Counted from the stretch's first letter, positions 1 through 8,699 are shown. The stretch is DNA of 64,000 bases from a bacterium (GCA_026129405.1 JAHCID010000001.1:310001-374000); one strand, 5' to 3'. Program-made: numbers and translations. Notes: generated from the letters alone by a model not told the origin.

Positions 1-810
1 GCCCTCTTCCCCGACGCCTCCCGGCGGAGCCTGAAGCAGTGGCTCGCCCACGGCCGCGTGCGCGTGAACGGCACCGTCGAGCGCCGCGGCACCGCGACCG
101 TGGCCGCCGGCGACCGCGTCGTCCTCGGCAAGCCGGCGCCGCCGCCGCTGCGCGGTCCGCTGCGCATCGTGCACCAGGACGACCGCCTGCTCGTCGTCGA
201 CAAGCCCGCCGGCCTCCTCACCATCGCCACCAAGCGCGAGCGCGAGAAGACGGCCTACCGCCAGCTGAGCGTCCACCTCGCCGCCGCCGCCGGGCCGCGC
301 GACCGCCGCCAGCCGCTCTTCGTCGTCCACCGGCTCGATCGCGAGACCTCGGGCCTGCTCGTCTTCGCCCGCACGCCGGCGGTGAAGCGCACGCTGCAGG
401 AGCAGTTCGCGAAGCGGAGCGTCGAGCGCGTGTACGTCGCCGTGGTCGAGGGCGTCGTGCGACCCGACCGCGGCACGCTGCGCAGCCATCTGCGCGAGGA
501 CGCGGGCCGGCGCGTGCGCGAGGCCCGCGGGCCCGCCGACGGCCGCGAGGCGATCACGCACTGGCGCGTGCTCGCCCGCGGGAAGGACACGACGCGCCTG
601 GAGCTGCGCCTCACCACCGGGCGCCGGGGCCAGATCCGGGCCCAGCTCGCCGGGCTCGGGCATCCCATCGTCGGCGACGCCGCCTACGGCAGCAGCCGCG
701 ATCCCCTGCGCCGCATCTGCCTCCATGCCACCCGCCTGGGCTTCGTCGACGACGGCGAGCCGCGGGCGTTCGAGAGCCCCGTACCGGCCGGCTTCCTGCG
801 CCTCGGCTGA
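1..810 (+). CDS. RluA-family pseudouridine synthase (5' end outside window)
   Basis: Isomerises specific uridines in rRNA or tRNA to pseudouridine. The frame is open from base 1, so the start lies upstream. The first ~40 residues (SLKQWLAHGRVRVNG) look like an S4 RNA-binding domain, followed by the synthase domain. The catalytic motif HRLDRETSG begins at base 328, with the nucleophilic Asp codon at 337-339. Near the C-terminus come the GRRGQIRAQLAGLGHPIVGD segment typical of RluA/RluC/RluD enzymes and a final L-HATRLGF block. Which RNA site it modifies cannot be read from the sequence. It ends in TGA and is followed by a stem-loop before the next gene. Family call is secure; the exact subfamily is not. 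Confidence 0.93.
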   Translation, partial: ALFPDASRRSLKQWLAHGRVRVNGTVERRGTATVAAGDRVVLGKPAPPPLRGPLRIVHQDDRLLVVDKPAGLLTIATKREREKTAYRQLSVHLAAAAGPRDRRQPLFVVHRLDRETSGLLVFARTPAVKRTLQEQFAKRSVERVYVAVVEGVVRPDRGTLRSHLREDAGRRVREARGPADGREAITHWRVLARGKDTTRLELRLTTGRRGQIRAQLAGLGHPIVGDAAYGSSRDPLRRICLHATRLGFVDDGEPRAFESPVPAGFLRLG

Positions 811-819
811 GGCCGCGGC

Positions 820-841
820 TCGATGAGAGGGTTCTCATCGA
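820..841. terminator. Perfect 9-bp stem-loop after the pseudouridine synthase
   Basis: TCGATGAGA and TCTCATCGA flank a 4-nt GGGT loop, starting 9 bases after the stop codon of the upstream gene and about 85 bases before the htrA start. No T-run follows, so an intrinsic terminator is not proven. The symmetry would equally suit an operator or processing site in the htrA leader. Confidence 0.45.
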
Positions 842-925
842 ACTCTCACCGGCGGCTCACGAGCTTTCCGCCCGTTCATCCGTCTCTAGCCTCGAATCTC
901 TTTGCTCGACGGAGGAACGGACACG

Positions 926-2431
926 ATGGATCGGACCCTGCGCACCCTCATCGCCGGCACGGCGGCCGTGGCCCTGACGGGCGCCGGCGTGCTCGCGGGT
1001 TGCACCAGCCGCCCCGAGCGCTCGCTCGTCGCCCCGGCGCACGCCGCGACGGCGGCGGACGCCGCCCCGGCGCCGAGCTCGCCGCCGACCCGCGGCTTCT
1101 CGCACCTCGTCCGCGGCGCGTCGCCCGCGGTGGTCAACATCAAGGTGACGTCGGTGGTGAAGACCGCCGGCCCCGGCGGCATGCAGGGCGTCCCGCCCGA
1201 GTGGTTCGGTGAGGACGGCCCCTTCGGCCCGAACGGCCCGTTCCGCGGCTTCGGCATGCCGCGCGGGCGCGAGCGCGCCCCGCAGGAGTTCAAGCGCCAG
1301 GGGTCGGGCTCCGGCTTCGTCATCAGCGCGGACGGCGTCATCGTCACCAACAACCACGTGGTCGAGGACGCGAAGGACATCACCGTCACCTTCGCCGACG
1401 GCAGGGAGCTGTCTGCGAAGGTGCTCGGGCACGACCCGAAGACCGACCTCGCGGTCATCAAGGTGGACGCCCACGACCTCGCGGTCGCCCGCCTCGGCGA
1501 CTCCGACGAGGTCTCGGTCGGCGACTGGGTGGTGGCGATCGGCAACCCGTTCGGCCTCGACAACACCGTCACCGCCGGCATCGTGAGCGCCAAGGGCCGC
1601 GCCATCGGCGCCGGTCCCTACGACGACTTCATCCAGACCGACGCCCCCATCAATCCCGGCAACTCGGGCGGCCCGCTGCTCGACGAGGACGGCAACGTGA
1701 TCGGCATCAACACGGCCATCTTCAGCCAGAACGGCGGCAGCGTCGGCATCGGCTTCGCGATCCCGATCAACCTCGCGAAGCGCCTCGTGCCGCAGCTCGA
1801 GAAGGGCCACGTGACCCGCGGCTGGCTCGGCGTCGCGATCCAGAAGATCACGCCCGACCTCGCCGAGTCGCTCGGGCTCGAGAACACGCGCGGCGCGCTG
1901 GTGGCGCAGGTCACGCCGAAGAGCCCGGCCGCCAAGGCCGGCATCCAGGCGGGCGACGTGATCACGACCTTCGCCGGCAAGCCGCTGAAGGATCAGTCGA
2001 GCCTGCCGACCCTGGTGGCCGACACGCCGGTCGGCGCGACCGTCCCCGTCGAGGTGGTCCGCCACGGCAAGACCCAGACCGTCGAGGTGACGATCCGGAA
2101 GCTCGAGGAGGAAGAGGTCGCGGTCGACACCTCGTCGCCGGCGAAGGGCCAGTGGGGCCTCGCGCTGCGCGAGCTCGGCCCCGAGCAGCGCTCGCAGCGC
2201 GAGCTCGGCGGCGACGAGGGCGTGCTCGTGGCCGACGTCGCGCCGGACAGCCCGGCGGCCGAGGCCGGCATCAAGCCCGGCGACGTCCTGGTCGAGGTGA
2301 ATCGCACCCCGGTCGGCTCCGTGCAGGAGGCGCGCGCGGCGGTGAATGCGACGGCGAAGGGCAAGCCGCTCCTGCTCCTCGTCCGCCCGCAGGACGGCTC
2401 GACGCGGTTCGCGGCACTCGCCGCCCGCTGA
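926..2431 (+). CDS. htrA: HtrA/DegP-type serine protease with two PDZ domains
   Basis: Envelope quality-control protease/chaperone of 501 residues. The N-terminus (MDRTLRTLIAG, hydrophobic core, then VLAGC) looks like a lipoprotein signal with Cys in the lipobox. The trypsin-like domain contains the full triad: His144 in TNNHVVED, Asp174 in TDLAVIKV, Ser247 in GNSGGP. Two PDZ domains follow (about residues 290-380 and 400-500), each with an AxxAGIxxGDV block. A Gly/Pro/Phe-rich stretch at about residues 75-110 matches the flexible LA loop of DegP-like proteins. ATG 926 is chosen because GGAGGAACGG sits just upstream; a TTG eight codons earlier is possible but lies before this ribosome-binding site. 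It stands alone, closed by a strong hairpin downstream. Confidence 0.95.
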   Translation: MDRTLRTLIAGTAAVALTGAGVLAGCTSRPERSLVAPAHAATAADAAPAPSSPPTRGFSHLVRGASPAVVNIKVTSVVKTAGPGGMQGVPPEWFGEDGPFGPNGPFRGFGMPRGRERAPQEFKRQGSGSGFVISADGVIVTNNHVVEDAKDITVTFADGRELSAKVLGHDPKTDLAVIKVDAHDLAVARLGDSDEVSVGDWVVAIGNPFGLDNTVTAGIVSAKGRAIGAGPYDDFIQTDAPINPGNSGGPLLDEDGNVIGINTAIFSQNGGSVGIGFAIPINLAKRLVPQLEKGHVTRGWLGVAIQKITPDLAESLGLENTRGALVAQVTPKSPAAKAGIQAGDVITTFAGKPLKDQSSLPTLVADTPVGATVPVEVVRHGKTQTVEVTIRKLEEEEVAVDTSSPAKGQWGLALRELGPEQRSQRELGGDEGVLVADVAPDSPAAEAGIKPGDVLVEVNRTPVGSVQEARAAVNATAKGKPLLLLVRPQDGSTRFAALAAR

Positions 2432-2460
2432 GAGCAGTCCGTCCACTCCCCCCCACCCGC

Positions 2461-2500
2461 ACGGCGGCGGGGGCGGTCTTCGGGCCGCCCCCGCCGTCGT
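2461..2500. terminator. Bidirectional GC-rich terminator hairpin
   Basis: Two 16-base arms (2461-2476 and 2485-2500) pair with a single G-T mismatch around the loop TCTTCGGG, which contains the stable UUCG sequence. The flanking CCCC and GGGG runs extend the stem partly. It lies between the convergent htrA gene and the secreted-protein gene, so it can serve both strands. No long T-tract is present, as is common in very GC-rich genomes. Confidence 0.8.
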
Positions 2501-2510
2501 GCGTCGGGGG

Positions 2511-4466
2511 TCAGAGGCAGGGCGTCGCGGTCTCGAGGTCTTCGACGCCCGTCGTCGTGCCGATCGCCTGGGCGACGAAGTCGTGCGACGGGGCCGGCGG
2601 GCCGCAGGTGCACTGGCCGCCCGGACCGCCGGGCGGCGGGATGTCGAACGCGGCCTCGTAGCCGATGGCGGCGGGCTGGTCGGCGCGCTCGCGCTTGCAG
2701 CACACGAGGAGGTCGTTGATCGGGCAGGGGACCGGCGTCCAGCCCGGGCACGCGATGCGGCCGCCGAAACCCTTCGGCGCGTTCACCCGCAGGATCGTGC
2801 CGACCGGGCCGTTCACGCGGCCCGACGCGGTCTGCGTGTCGACGCGGCCGGGGCCGCCGCCGCAGAGGCCGCAGGCCGTGGTCGTGCACACGGCCTGGTC
2901 GATCGTCACCGCGAGCGAGCAGTCCTGACCGCAGTCGGCGAAGACGGCGCAACGCGGATCGCACGGGTCGGTGTCGAGGCAGGTCGCGCACTGGCACTTC
3001 GTCGCCGCCGGCGCGTTCGGACGGCCGACCTCGTTGAAGCAGAGCGCGGTGCACGCGTAGGTCTCGTCGTTCGTCGCGGTGAAGCCGGGCGCGTGCGGAC
3101 CGTGGGCGACGTGCAGCACCTCGTGCCAGAGCACGTTCAGCTGGTTGGCGACGCAGATCGGCGAGTTGAAGAAGGTGCGCGGATCGATGGTGACGCCGAC
3201 CGACACCGGGAGCGCGCCGAAGAAGAGGCTGTCGCTGATGTCGATCTGCGCGCAGTTGTCGCCCGTGAGCTCGCCGCAGGTGATCGCGATGCCGTCGGTG
3301 CCGAGCTTCCAGATGAGGAAGTTGAGCGTCTGATCGAGGCCGAGGTCGCGGAAGCACTTCTTGCCCCGCTCCCATGCCTGCCTCCACTGCGCTTCGAGCT
3401 GCTGCTGCTGGGCGGCCGTGCAGTCGGCCGCGGCGGCGGCGACGCCCGCCCCGGCGTTCGTCTGGATCGTCGTCGTGTCGAACGCCTCCACCTTCTCGAG
3501 CCCGCTGCCGGTGTCCTCCTCGATGACGACGCCCAGCGCCGTGCCGGCGACCGTGTAGGTGACGCGGCGAACCGGCGTGCCGTCGTCCTCGGGATCGTCG
3601 GTGACGATCCCGACCGCCGCGTCGGGCGGCGTGCGCACGACGTGCCAGCGACGCTCGAAGACGCCGTCCTCGTTCTGGTCGGCCGCGCCCTGCGTCTCGT
3701 CGCCGGCATGCGCCCACTGGAGCACGACGACGCCGGCGTGACGCAGCGTCTCGCCGGTGATCTCGCCGTTCGAGCGCGTGCGGGCATACGTCCAGGTGAC
3801 GCCGTCCGGCGTCAGCGCCGTGGCGTCGGCGCCGCCGGCGACCGCCGCCGCGGCCGCGCGCAGGGCCTCCCAGGTGGGGTCGCCCGAGAGCGGCGGGATG
3901 GTGGTGGTCGTGGTCGCGCCGGGCAGCGTCGTGCTCGTCGTGGTGGTCGTCTCGAGCGGAACGCAGGTGCAGTCGGGCGCGCAGGTGGTGCCGGCGCCGC
4001 AGCCGCCGAAGTCGCACGCCTCGGCGCCGTTCGGGTCGTGGCGGCCGTCGCCGCAGAACGAGCGCACCGCGGTGAACGGCGACGGCTTCTTCTGGCCCTT
4101 CGTCTTGACGGTGCCGGTGAGCGTCGAGCAGTCGGGCGAGGCGATGCGTGCCTTCAGGCGGACCTTGCGCGCCTCGCCGCAGCGGGCCCACGCGCCGGCG
4201 ATCCTGGTCGCGCTTCGTCCCCCCTGCACCACGCCTCTGCGCGCCGCGCAGCCGCTGTCGATGGACAGCACCCTGCCGCGGACGGAGACCGCGTCCGGCG
4301 CGCCGCCGGGCCGCGAGCCGGTGACGAGCGAGCCGCCCTGGGTCACGAGGAAGCGACCGTCGGGACACGGCGGGTTCTTGCGGGCTGCCGCGGGGGCCGC
4401 AACGACGACGAGGGCGAGGAACACGGACGCGAGCACGGAACGGGTCAACGGAAACCTCCTGCGCAA
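2511..4466 (-). CDS. Secreted Cys-rich protein with metzincin-like HExxH motif
   Basis: 651-residue exported protein of no family I can name. A signal peptide (MRRRFPLTRSVLASVFLALV, then an AAPAAA cleavage region) is followed by a KNPPCPDGRFLV motif. A Cys-containing domain leads to an FCGDGRHDPNGAEACDFGG segment and a Thr-rich linker at about residues 170-192. A long C-terminal domain follows. There, WHEVLHVAHGPHAPG (W447) gives HE448-449, H452 and H458, that is HExxH followed by a third His at the spacing used by metzincins, although the usual Gly is displaced by one. Several CxxC and Cys clusters near residues 485-540 suggest disulfides. It may be a zinc peptidase, but activity is inferred from this motif only. 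Its N-terminal CPDG motif recurs in the gene at 48019. Confidence 0.75.
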   Translation of the reverse strand: MRRRFPLTRSVLASVFLALVVVAAPAAARKNPPCPDGRFLVTQGGSLVTGSRPGGAPDAVSVRGRVLSIDSGCAARRGVVQGGRSATRIAGAWARCGEARKVRLKARIASPDCSTLTGTVKTKGQKKPSPFTAVRSFCGDGRHDPNGAEACDFGGCGAGTTCAPDCTCVPLETTTTTSTTLPGATTTTTIPPLSGDPTWEALRAAAAAVAGGADATALTPDGVTWTYARTRSNGEITGETLRHAGVVVLQWAHAGDETQGAADQNEDGVFERRWHVVRTPPDAAVGIVTDDPEDDGTPVRRVTYTVAGTALGVVIEEDTGSGLEKVEAFDTTTIQTNAGAGVAAAAADCTAAQQQQLEAQWRQAWERGKKCFRDLGLDQTLNFLIWKLGTDGIAITCGELTGDNCAQIDISDSLFFGALPVSVGVTIDPRTFFNSPICVANQLNVLWHEVLHVAHGPHAPGFTATNDETYACTALCFNEVGRPNAPAATKCQCATCLDTDPCDPRCAVFADCGQDCSLAVTIDQAVCTTTACGLCGGGPGRVDTQTASGRVNGPVGTILRVNAPKGFGGRIACPGWTPVPCPINDLLVCCKRERADQPAAIGYEAAFDIPPPGGPGGQCTCGPPAPSHDFVAQAIGTTTGVEDLETATPCL

Positions 4467-4538
4467 CCGTCGCGGCTACCATGGGGTATCAGGCCACACC
4501 ACCCCGCATCCGCGCGGGCGCGGGCAGGATGCTCGCCG

Positions 4539-5216
4539 TCAGCCCGCGGCAGCGATCAGCTCGGCCGTCCCGAGCCGCAGCACGGCCCCGATGCGGGCGA
4601 TCGAGAGATCGGCGGGAGGGTTCGCGCCGACGATCGCCGGGTCGTGCGCGTACTGCCCCTGACGCACGAAGACGGTGGTCAGGCGCGCTCCCCAGTGCGC
4701 CTTGGCGGCGGCCAGGATGTGGAGCTTGTCGTCGAACAGCACGTAGTGGCGCGCCGGCCAGCGCCGCGCCACGGCGTCGAGCTCGCGCTCCTTGTGCACG
4801 GCGACGAGCACCTGCCCGCCGACCGCGTGCAGCAGTCCGGAGCGCGCCACCTTGCGCGGCTGGAAGACGACGTCGCCGTCGGTGAGCAGCGCCGTGCGGC
4901 CGCGCCGGCGCAGATGACGGAGCACCGCGAGCGCGTGCGGATGCAGGCGGCGCTCGAACGGGTAGTCGAGCATCCAATCGGCGATCGCGAGCAGGCTCGG
5001 CGCATAGGGACGCTCGCGGCGCAGCCGCTGGAGCGCGCCGAGGTAGTCGGCGTAGCCGAGCTCCGCCCGCAGCGCCTCGACATGCTCCCAGAAGCGCCGC
5101 AACCCCGCCGCGCCTTCCGCACGCGTCACCCGGGCGCACATGTCGGCGAGAAGCCGGTCGTTGTCGAGGAGGGTGTTGTCCACGTCCACGAGGAAGACGA
5201 CGGGCGCACGGGGCAT
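4539..5216 (-). CDS. HAD-superfamily hydrolase
   Basis: 225-residue cytosolic phosphatase-like protein. Motif I is DVDNTLLD, with nucleophile Asp11 and acid/base Asp13. Motif II is probably the LLTDGDVVFQPRK segment with its following Lys. Motif IV is VLFDDK, supplying Mg-binding Asp residues. A helical cap lies between motifs I and II (about residues 18-95). The substrate cannot be deduced. ATG 5216 is chosen; an upstream in-frame GTG seven codons earlier is possible. The gene is divergent from the binding-protein gene at 5323, with about 100 bases between them for both promoters. Confidence 0.82.
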   Translation of the reverse strand: MPRAPVVFLVDVDNTLLDNDRLLADMCARVTRAEGAAGLRRFWEHVEALRAELGYADYLGALQRLRRERPYAPSLLAIADWMLDYPFERRLHPHALAVLRHLRRRGRTALLTDGDVVFQPRKVARSGLLHAVGGQVLVAVHKERELDAVARRWPARHYVLFDDKLHILAAAKAHWGARLTTVFVRQGQYAHDPAIVGANPPADLSIARIGAVLRLGTAELIAAAG

Positions 5217-5322
5217 CGGCGGGCGCACGCTTCGCACCGGGCCGGGAGCGGGTCAAGCCGCCGCCGGCGGCGCCGCTCCGCCTCGCACTTGCCCACCCGG
5301 GGTCCGGTCCGTATGAACGCGC

Positions 5323-6132
5323 ATGCGCCTTCGCCAGCGGCTCGCCCTCGGCGTCGTCTCGCTCCTCGTCGTGCTCGGCGCGACGTCCTGCTCGACGGGC
5401 GGCGCGGCGCCGCAGCCGGCGATGCCGCCTCCGCCGCCGCCGATCCGCATCGGCACGCTGGAGGACTCGCCGCCGTACGCGTTCCGCCGCGACGGCGAGC
5501 TCGTCGGTCTCGAGATCGACTTCGCGCAGCGCCTGTTCCAGGCGACCGGCCGTCCCATCACGTTCGTACCGATCGCCTGGGACGACCTCCTGAACGCGCT
5601 CGAGGCCGGCAAGATCGACGTGGCGATGGCGGGCATCACCATCACGCCCGAGCGTCAGGTGCGCTTCGCGTTCAGCGATCCCTACTTCCGCGCCGCGACC
5701 GCGGCGCTGATCCGCCGCACCGACCGGCAGAAGTTCCGCGACCGCGCCGCCGTCTGCACGAGCCCGATCGACGTCGGCGTGCTCATGGGCTCGGTGCCGG
5801 AGATGGAGCTGCGCGACCGCTGCCCGGCGGTGATCCCGCGCCTCTATCCCAAAGCCGCCAACGCCGTGCTCGAGCTGCGGCAGCGCCGCGTCGACGCCGT
5901 CGTCCACGACGCCCCCGTGCTGCGCTGGCTGTCGTCGAGCTCGTCGGCCGAGCTGGAGGTCGTCGAGACCCAGCTCGGCGTGCAGTCGCTCGCGTGGGCC
6001 TTCCGGCCTGGCGAGGTCGAGCTGCGCAACGCCGCGAACGCCGCCCTGGCGCGCATGCGCGACGACGGCACGCTGGCCCGCATCCTGGTGCGCTGGATTC
6101 CGGAGCAGGACCGCTCCCGCGGCACCCGGTAG
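5323..6132 (+). CDS. Family 3 solute-binding lipoprotein (amino-acid type)
   Basis: 269-residue periplasmic binding protein of the amino-acid ABC transporter / cyclohexadienyl dehydratase-like family. The signal peptide ends in a lipobox (VLGATSC, Cys at about residue 24), followed by a Pro-rich spacer. The mature part starts IRIGTLEDSPPYAFRRDGELVGLEIDF-type sequence, characteristic of SBP_bac_3, and later has GKIDVAMAGITITPER and SDPYF. No permease or ATPase gene is adjacent, so it either works with a transporter encoded elsewhere or has a sensing or enzymatic role. The ligand is unknown. Confidence 0.88.
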   Translation: MRLRQRLALGVVSLLVVLGATSCSTGGAAPQPAMPPPPPPIRIGTLEDSPPYAFRRDGELVGLEIDFAQRLFQATGRPITFVPIAWDDLLNALEAGKIDVAMAGITITPERQVRFAFSDPYFRAATAALIRRTDRQKFRDRAAVCTSPIDVGVLMGSVPEMELRDRCPAVIPRLYPKAANAVLELRQRRVDAVVHDAPVLRWLSSSSSAELEVVETQLGVQSLAWAFRPGEVELRNAANAALARMRDDGTLARILVRWIPEQDRSRGTR

Positions 6133-6135
6133 GGC

Positions 6136-7056
6136 TCAGCGCGCCGGCAGGGGGATGCGCTCGGTCTCGCCCGGCACGGCGGGGAAGCGTCCCGCCTCCC
6201 AGTCGGCAGCCGCGGCGTCGAGGCGCTCGCGCGAGCTCGACACGAAGTTCCACCACACGTGGCGCGGACCGTCCATCGGCGCGCCGCCGAGGCAGAGCAC
6301 GCGCGCGGCCGTGTCGGCAGGCGCGGCGATCACGATCGTGTCGCCCGGCCGGAAGACCAGCATGCGCCCGGCGGGCGCGTCGTCGCCGGCGATGACGACG
6401 CGGCCCTCGGCGACGTACAGCGCGCGCTCCGCGTGCTCGGACGGCAGGGCGAAGCGCCCGCCCGGGCGGAGCTGGACGTCGACGTAGAGCGTCTCCCATC
6501 GCACCGGTACCGGCGAGCGCGCCCCGGCGAAGGTGCCGGCGATCACGCGCACCCTCGCGCCGGCGTCGTCGAGGACCGGCAACGCTTCGGCCGCATGGTG
6601 GCTGAAGGCCGGAGCCGTCTCCTCGTGCTCGCGCGGCAGCGCCACCCAGGCCTGGATGCCCGAGAGCGCCGGCCCCGCGGCCCGCGCTGCGGGCGGCGTG
6701 CGCTCGGAGTGCACGATGCCGCGGCCGGCGGTCATCCAGTTCACCGCGCCGGGCCGGATCGGCTGCACCGTGCCGAGGCTGTCGCGGTGCAGTATCTCGC
6801 CCTCGAAGAGGTACGTGACCGTGGCGAGCCCGATGTGCGGGTGCGGGCGCACGTCGATGCCCCGCCCCGGCGCGAAGCGCGCCGGCCCCATCTGGTCCCA
6901 GAAGATGAACGGGCCGACCATGTGGCGCTGCGGTGCGGGCAGCGCACGCCGTACCGAGAAACCGCCGAGGTCGCGCTCGCGCGGCGCGAGGACCAGCTCG
7001 AGGGCGGGGCAGCCGCGCGGCTCGACGTCGGGCGGCTCTGCAGGTTGCCAGCTCAT
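6136..7056 (-). CDS. Pirin-family bicupin protein
   Basis: 306-residue protein of the pirin family (quercetin 2,3-dioxygenase-like or regulatory cupins). The N-terminal cupin has the HPHIGLATVTYLFEGEILHRDS block carrying the metal-binding His-x-His and His, followed by QPIRPGAVNWMTAGRGIVHSER, which supplies the last ligands. The C-terminal pirin domain includes a GxFALPSEHAERALYVAEGRV-type segment and ends WWNFVSS. ATG 7056 (MSWQPAEPP) is chosen because homology begins about 20 residues later; upstream in-frame sequence is low-complexity. A second pirin gene lies at 11845; the two differ in length and sequence. Stop is 4 bases from the convergent binding-protein gene. Confidence 0.9.
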   Translation of the reverse strand: MSWQPAEPPDVEPRGCPALELVLAPRERDLGGFSVRRALPAPQRHMVGPFIFWDQMGPARFAPGRGIDVRPHPHIGLATVTYLFEGEILHRDSLGTVQPIRPGAVNWMTAGRGIVHSERTPPAARAAGPALSGIQAWVALPREHEETAPAFSHHAAEALPVLDDAGARVRVIAGTFAGARSPVPVRWETLYVDVQLRPGGRFALPSEHAERALYVAEGRVVIAGDDAPAGRMLVFRPGDTIVIAAPADTAARVLCLGGAPMDGPRHVWWNFVSSSRERLDAAAADWEAGRFPAVPGETERIPLPAR

Positions 7057-7132
7057 GTCTTCGTGTTTCGTGTCGCGGGACGCGAGGCAAGCCGCCGTTG
7101 ATCCGCGCGCCACGATGACCGAGGCTCGCGCC

Positions 7133-7903
7133 ATGAGCACCGACGATCTGCCCGAGCACGTGCGCCGCAACCGCGAGGCCTGGGACGAGTGGGCCGCGCA
7201 GTACGTCCAGCCCGGCGAGCACAACTGGGCGACGAACGAGCCGACGTGGGGCATCTGGGGCGTGCCCGAAGCCGACCTCCGCATGCTCGACGACGTCGCC
7301 GGCCGCGACGTGATCGAGCTCGGCTGCGGCACCGCCTACGTGTCCGCGTGGCTGGCGCGGCGCGGGGCGCGACCGGTCGGCATCGACAACTCCACCGCCC
7401 AGCTCGCGGCGGCGCGCCGGCTCCAGGCGGAGCACGGACTCGACTTTCCGCTGCTGCACGGCAACGCCGAGGCGGTGCCCTACCCCGACGCCAGCTTCGA
7501 CCTCGCGATCTCCGAGTACGGTGCCTGCCTGTGGGCCGACCCCTACCGCTGGGTCCCGGAGGCGGCGCGGCTCCTGCGCCCGGGCGGCCGGCTCGTCTTC
7601 CTGACCAACGGCATCCTGCTCACGCTCTGCCTGCCCGACGCGGCCGACGGCACGGTCGACACGCAGCTGCTGCGGCCGGGCTTCGGCATGCACCGCGTGC
7701 AGTGGACGGGCGATCCGGGCGTCGAGTTCCACCTGCTCCACGGCGACTGGGTCCGGCTGCTGCGCGGGAGCGGCTTCGTCGTCGACGATCTCATCGAGGT
7801 GCGGCCGCCCGCGACGGCGACGACGCGCTACGCCTTCGCCGACCTCGACTGGGCGCGGCGCTGGCCGAGCGAAGAGGTGTGGAAGGCCACCAAGCGCGGC
7901 TGA
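7133..7903 (+). CDS. Class I SAM-dependent methyltransferase
   Basis: About 256 residues. The Rossmann SAM-binding motif I is VIELGCGTAYVSAWLARRGA, preceded by a helical cap containing NREAWDEWAAQYVQPGEHNW. Motif II acidic residue is in PVGIDNS. Post motifs are LLHGNAEAVPYPDASFDLAISEYG and RLLRPGGRLVFL. This is a UbiE/Methyltransf_11-type fold; the acceptor is unknown. ATG 7133 is used, with a GAGG upstream; an ATG six codons earlier at 7115 is also possible. It is divergent from the pirin gene, with about 75 bases between. Confidence 0.88.
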   Translation: MSTDDLPEHVRRNREAWDEWAAQYVQPGEHNWATNEPTWGIWGVPEADLRMLDDVAGRDVIELGCGTAYVSAWLARRGARPVGIDNSTAQLAAARRLQAEHGLDFPLLHGNAEAVPYPDASFDLAISEYGACLWADPYRWVPEAARLLRPGGRLVFLTNGILLTLCLPDAADGTVDTQLLRPGFGMHRVQWTGDPGVEFHLLHGDWVRLLRGSGFVVDDLIEVRPPATATTRYAFADLDWARRWPSEEVWKATKRG

Positions 7904-7979
7904 CGAAGCGCGCCCGGTCCGGAGCGCGGCCTCCCGGGACGAGGGCGGCGGCGACGCCGCACCCGTCCCGGAGGCTTGC

Positions 7980-8640
7980 TCAGGGGTGCGTGCACTGGAG
8001 CCGGATGTCCTTGTCGGTCTTGCCGCGGCCGGCGCAGAAGCAGCCGTCGAGCACCGCCCACCGTCCGAAGGTCATCTGCGCGTTCGGGGCTACGACCGCG
8101 GCTTCGAGGATCGCCCCTGGCTGAGCCGCACCTTGCGGCCGCCGACGTTCAGCCGCAGCGGTCCGCCTGTGGTCGCGAAAGACGCGGGCGCCGCTCCTCG
8201 GCGCGCGCTTTGATGTCGCTCGGCGAGGTGATCGTGAAGCCGTCGGTGAAGAACCAGATCGCCGCCTGCACGGCCGCCGCCTCCTTCGCGACCGCCAGGA
8301 CCGGCGCCGCGTTCGGATAGGCGTTGCTGACCATCAGGCGACCTCGCAGGGGTAGTCGAAGGGGACCTGCGGCACGATGTCGCCCGTGCCGATCGGGTTG
8401 TGGATGTCGACGCAGTACGCCGGGTTGTCGGGCCCGCCGAAGGGAGGGCCGATCTCGATGAGAAACGTGCCGGCGAAGCCGACGTTCTCGACCGTCATAC
8501 CGACCGATGGTGCCGCTGATCGCCGTGCCCTGGCTGAGGCCGACCATCTTGGCGTCGGCCCCGAGCGCCGCCCCGGCCGAGAGCAGTCCGCCCAGCACCA
8601 GCAATGACAGCGCCCTCGCACACATCCGCCCGCGGAGCAT
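7980..8640 (-). pseudogene. Thioester-domain (TED/TQxA-type) secreted protein broken by frameshifts
   Basis: Joining segments across frames rebuilds one protein. A signal peptide starts at ATG 8640 (MLRGRMCARALSLLVLGG). It continues after a shift near 8508 with GMTVENVGFAGTFLIEIG and AYCVDIHNP, after a shift near 8338 with LMVSNAYPN and AAAVQAAIWFFTDGF, after a shift near 8190 with TTGGPLRLNVGGRKVRL, and after a shift near 8110 with APNAQMTFGRWAVLDGCFC, ending at TGA 7980-7982. YCVD plus VQxAIW is the signature of thioester domains, in which that Cys (codon 8412-8414) and Gln (codon 8266-8268) form an internal thioester used for covalent surface attachment. Four disruptions in about 660 bases argue for a decayed gene, though local sequencing error is not excluded. 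Confidence 0.72.
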
Positions 8641-8681
8641 GGAGCCCCCAATGCCGTATGCCACGAGTTAGGGATATCACT

Positions 8682-8699
8682 AGTTAGCAAGAGCTAACT
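8682..8699. promoter_or_regulatory. AGTTAGC inverted repeat upstream of the thioester pseudogene
   Basis: AGTTAGC, AAGA, GCTAACT form a perfect 7-bp inverted repeat in a short AT-rich patch about 42 bases before the pseudogene start. A further GAGTTAG half-site lies at about 8665-8671. The patch also holds a GATATC-like -10 candidate on the minus strand. This could be an operator or the promoter of the decayed gene; no regulator can be assigned. The rest of 8641-8880 contains no gene. Confidence 0.4.
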
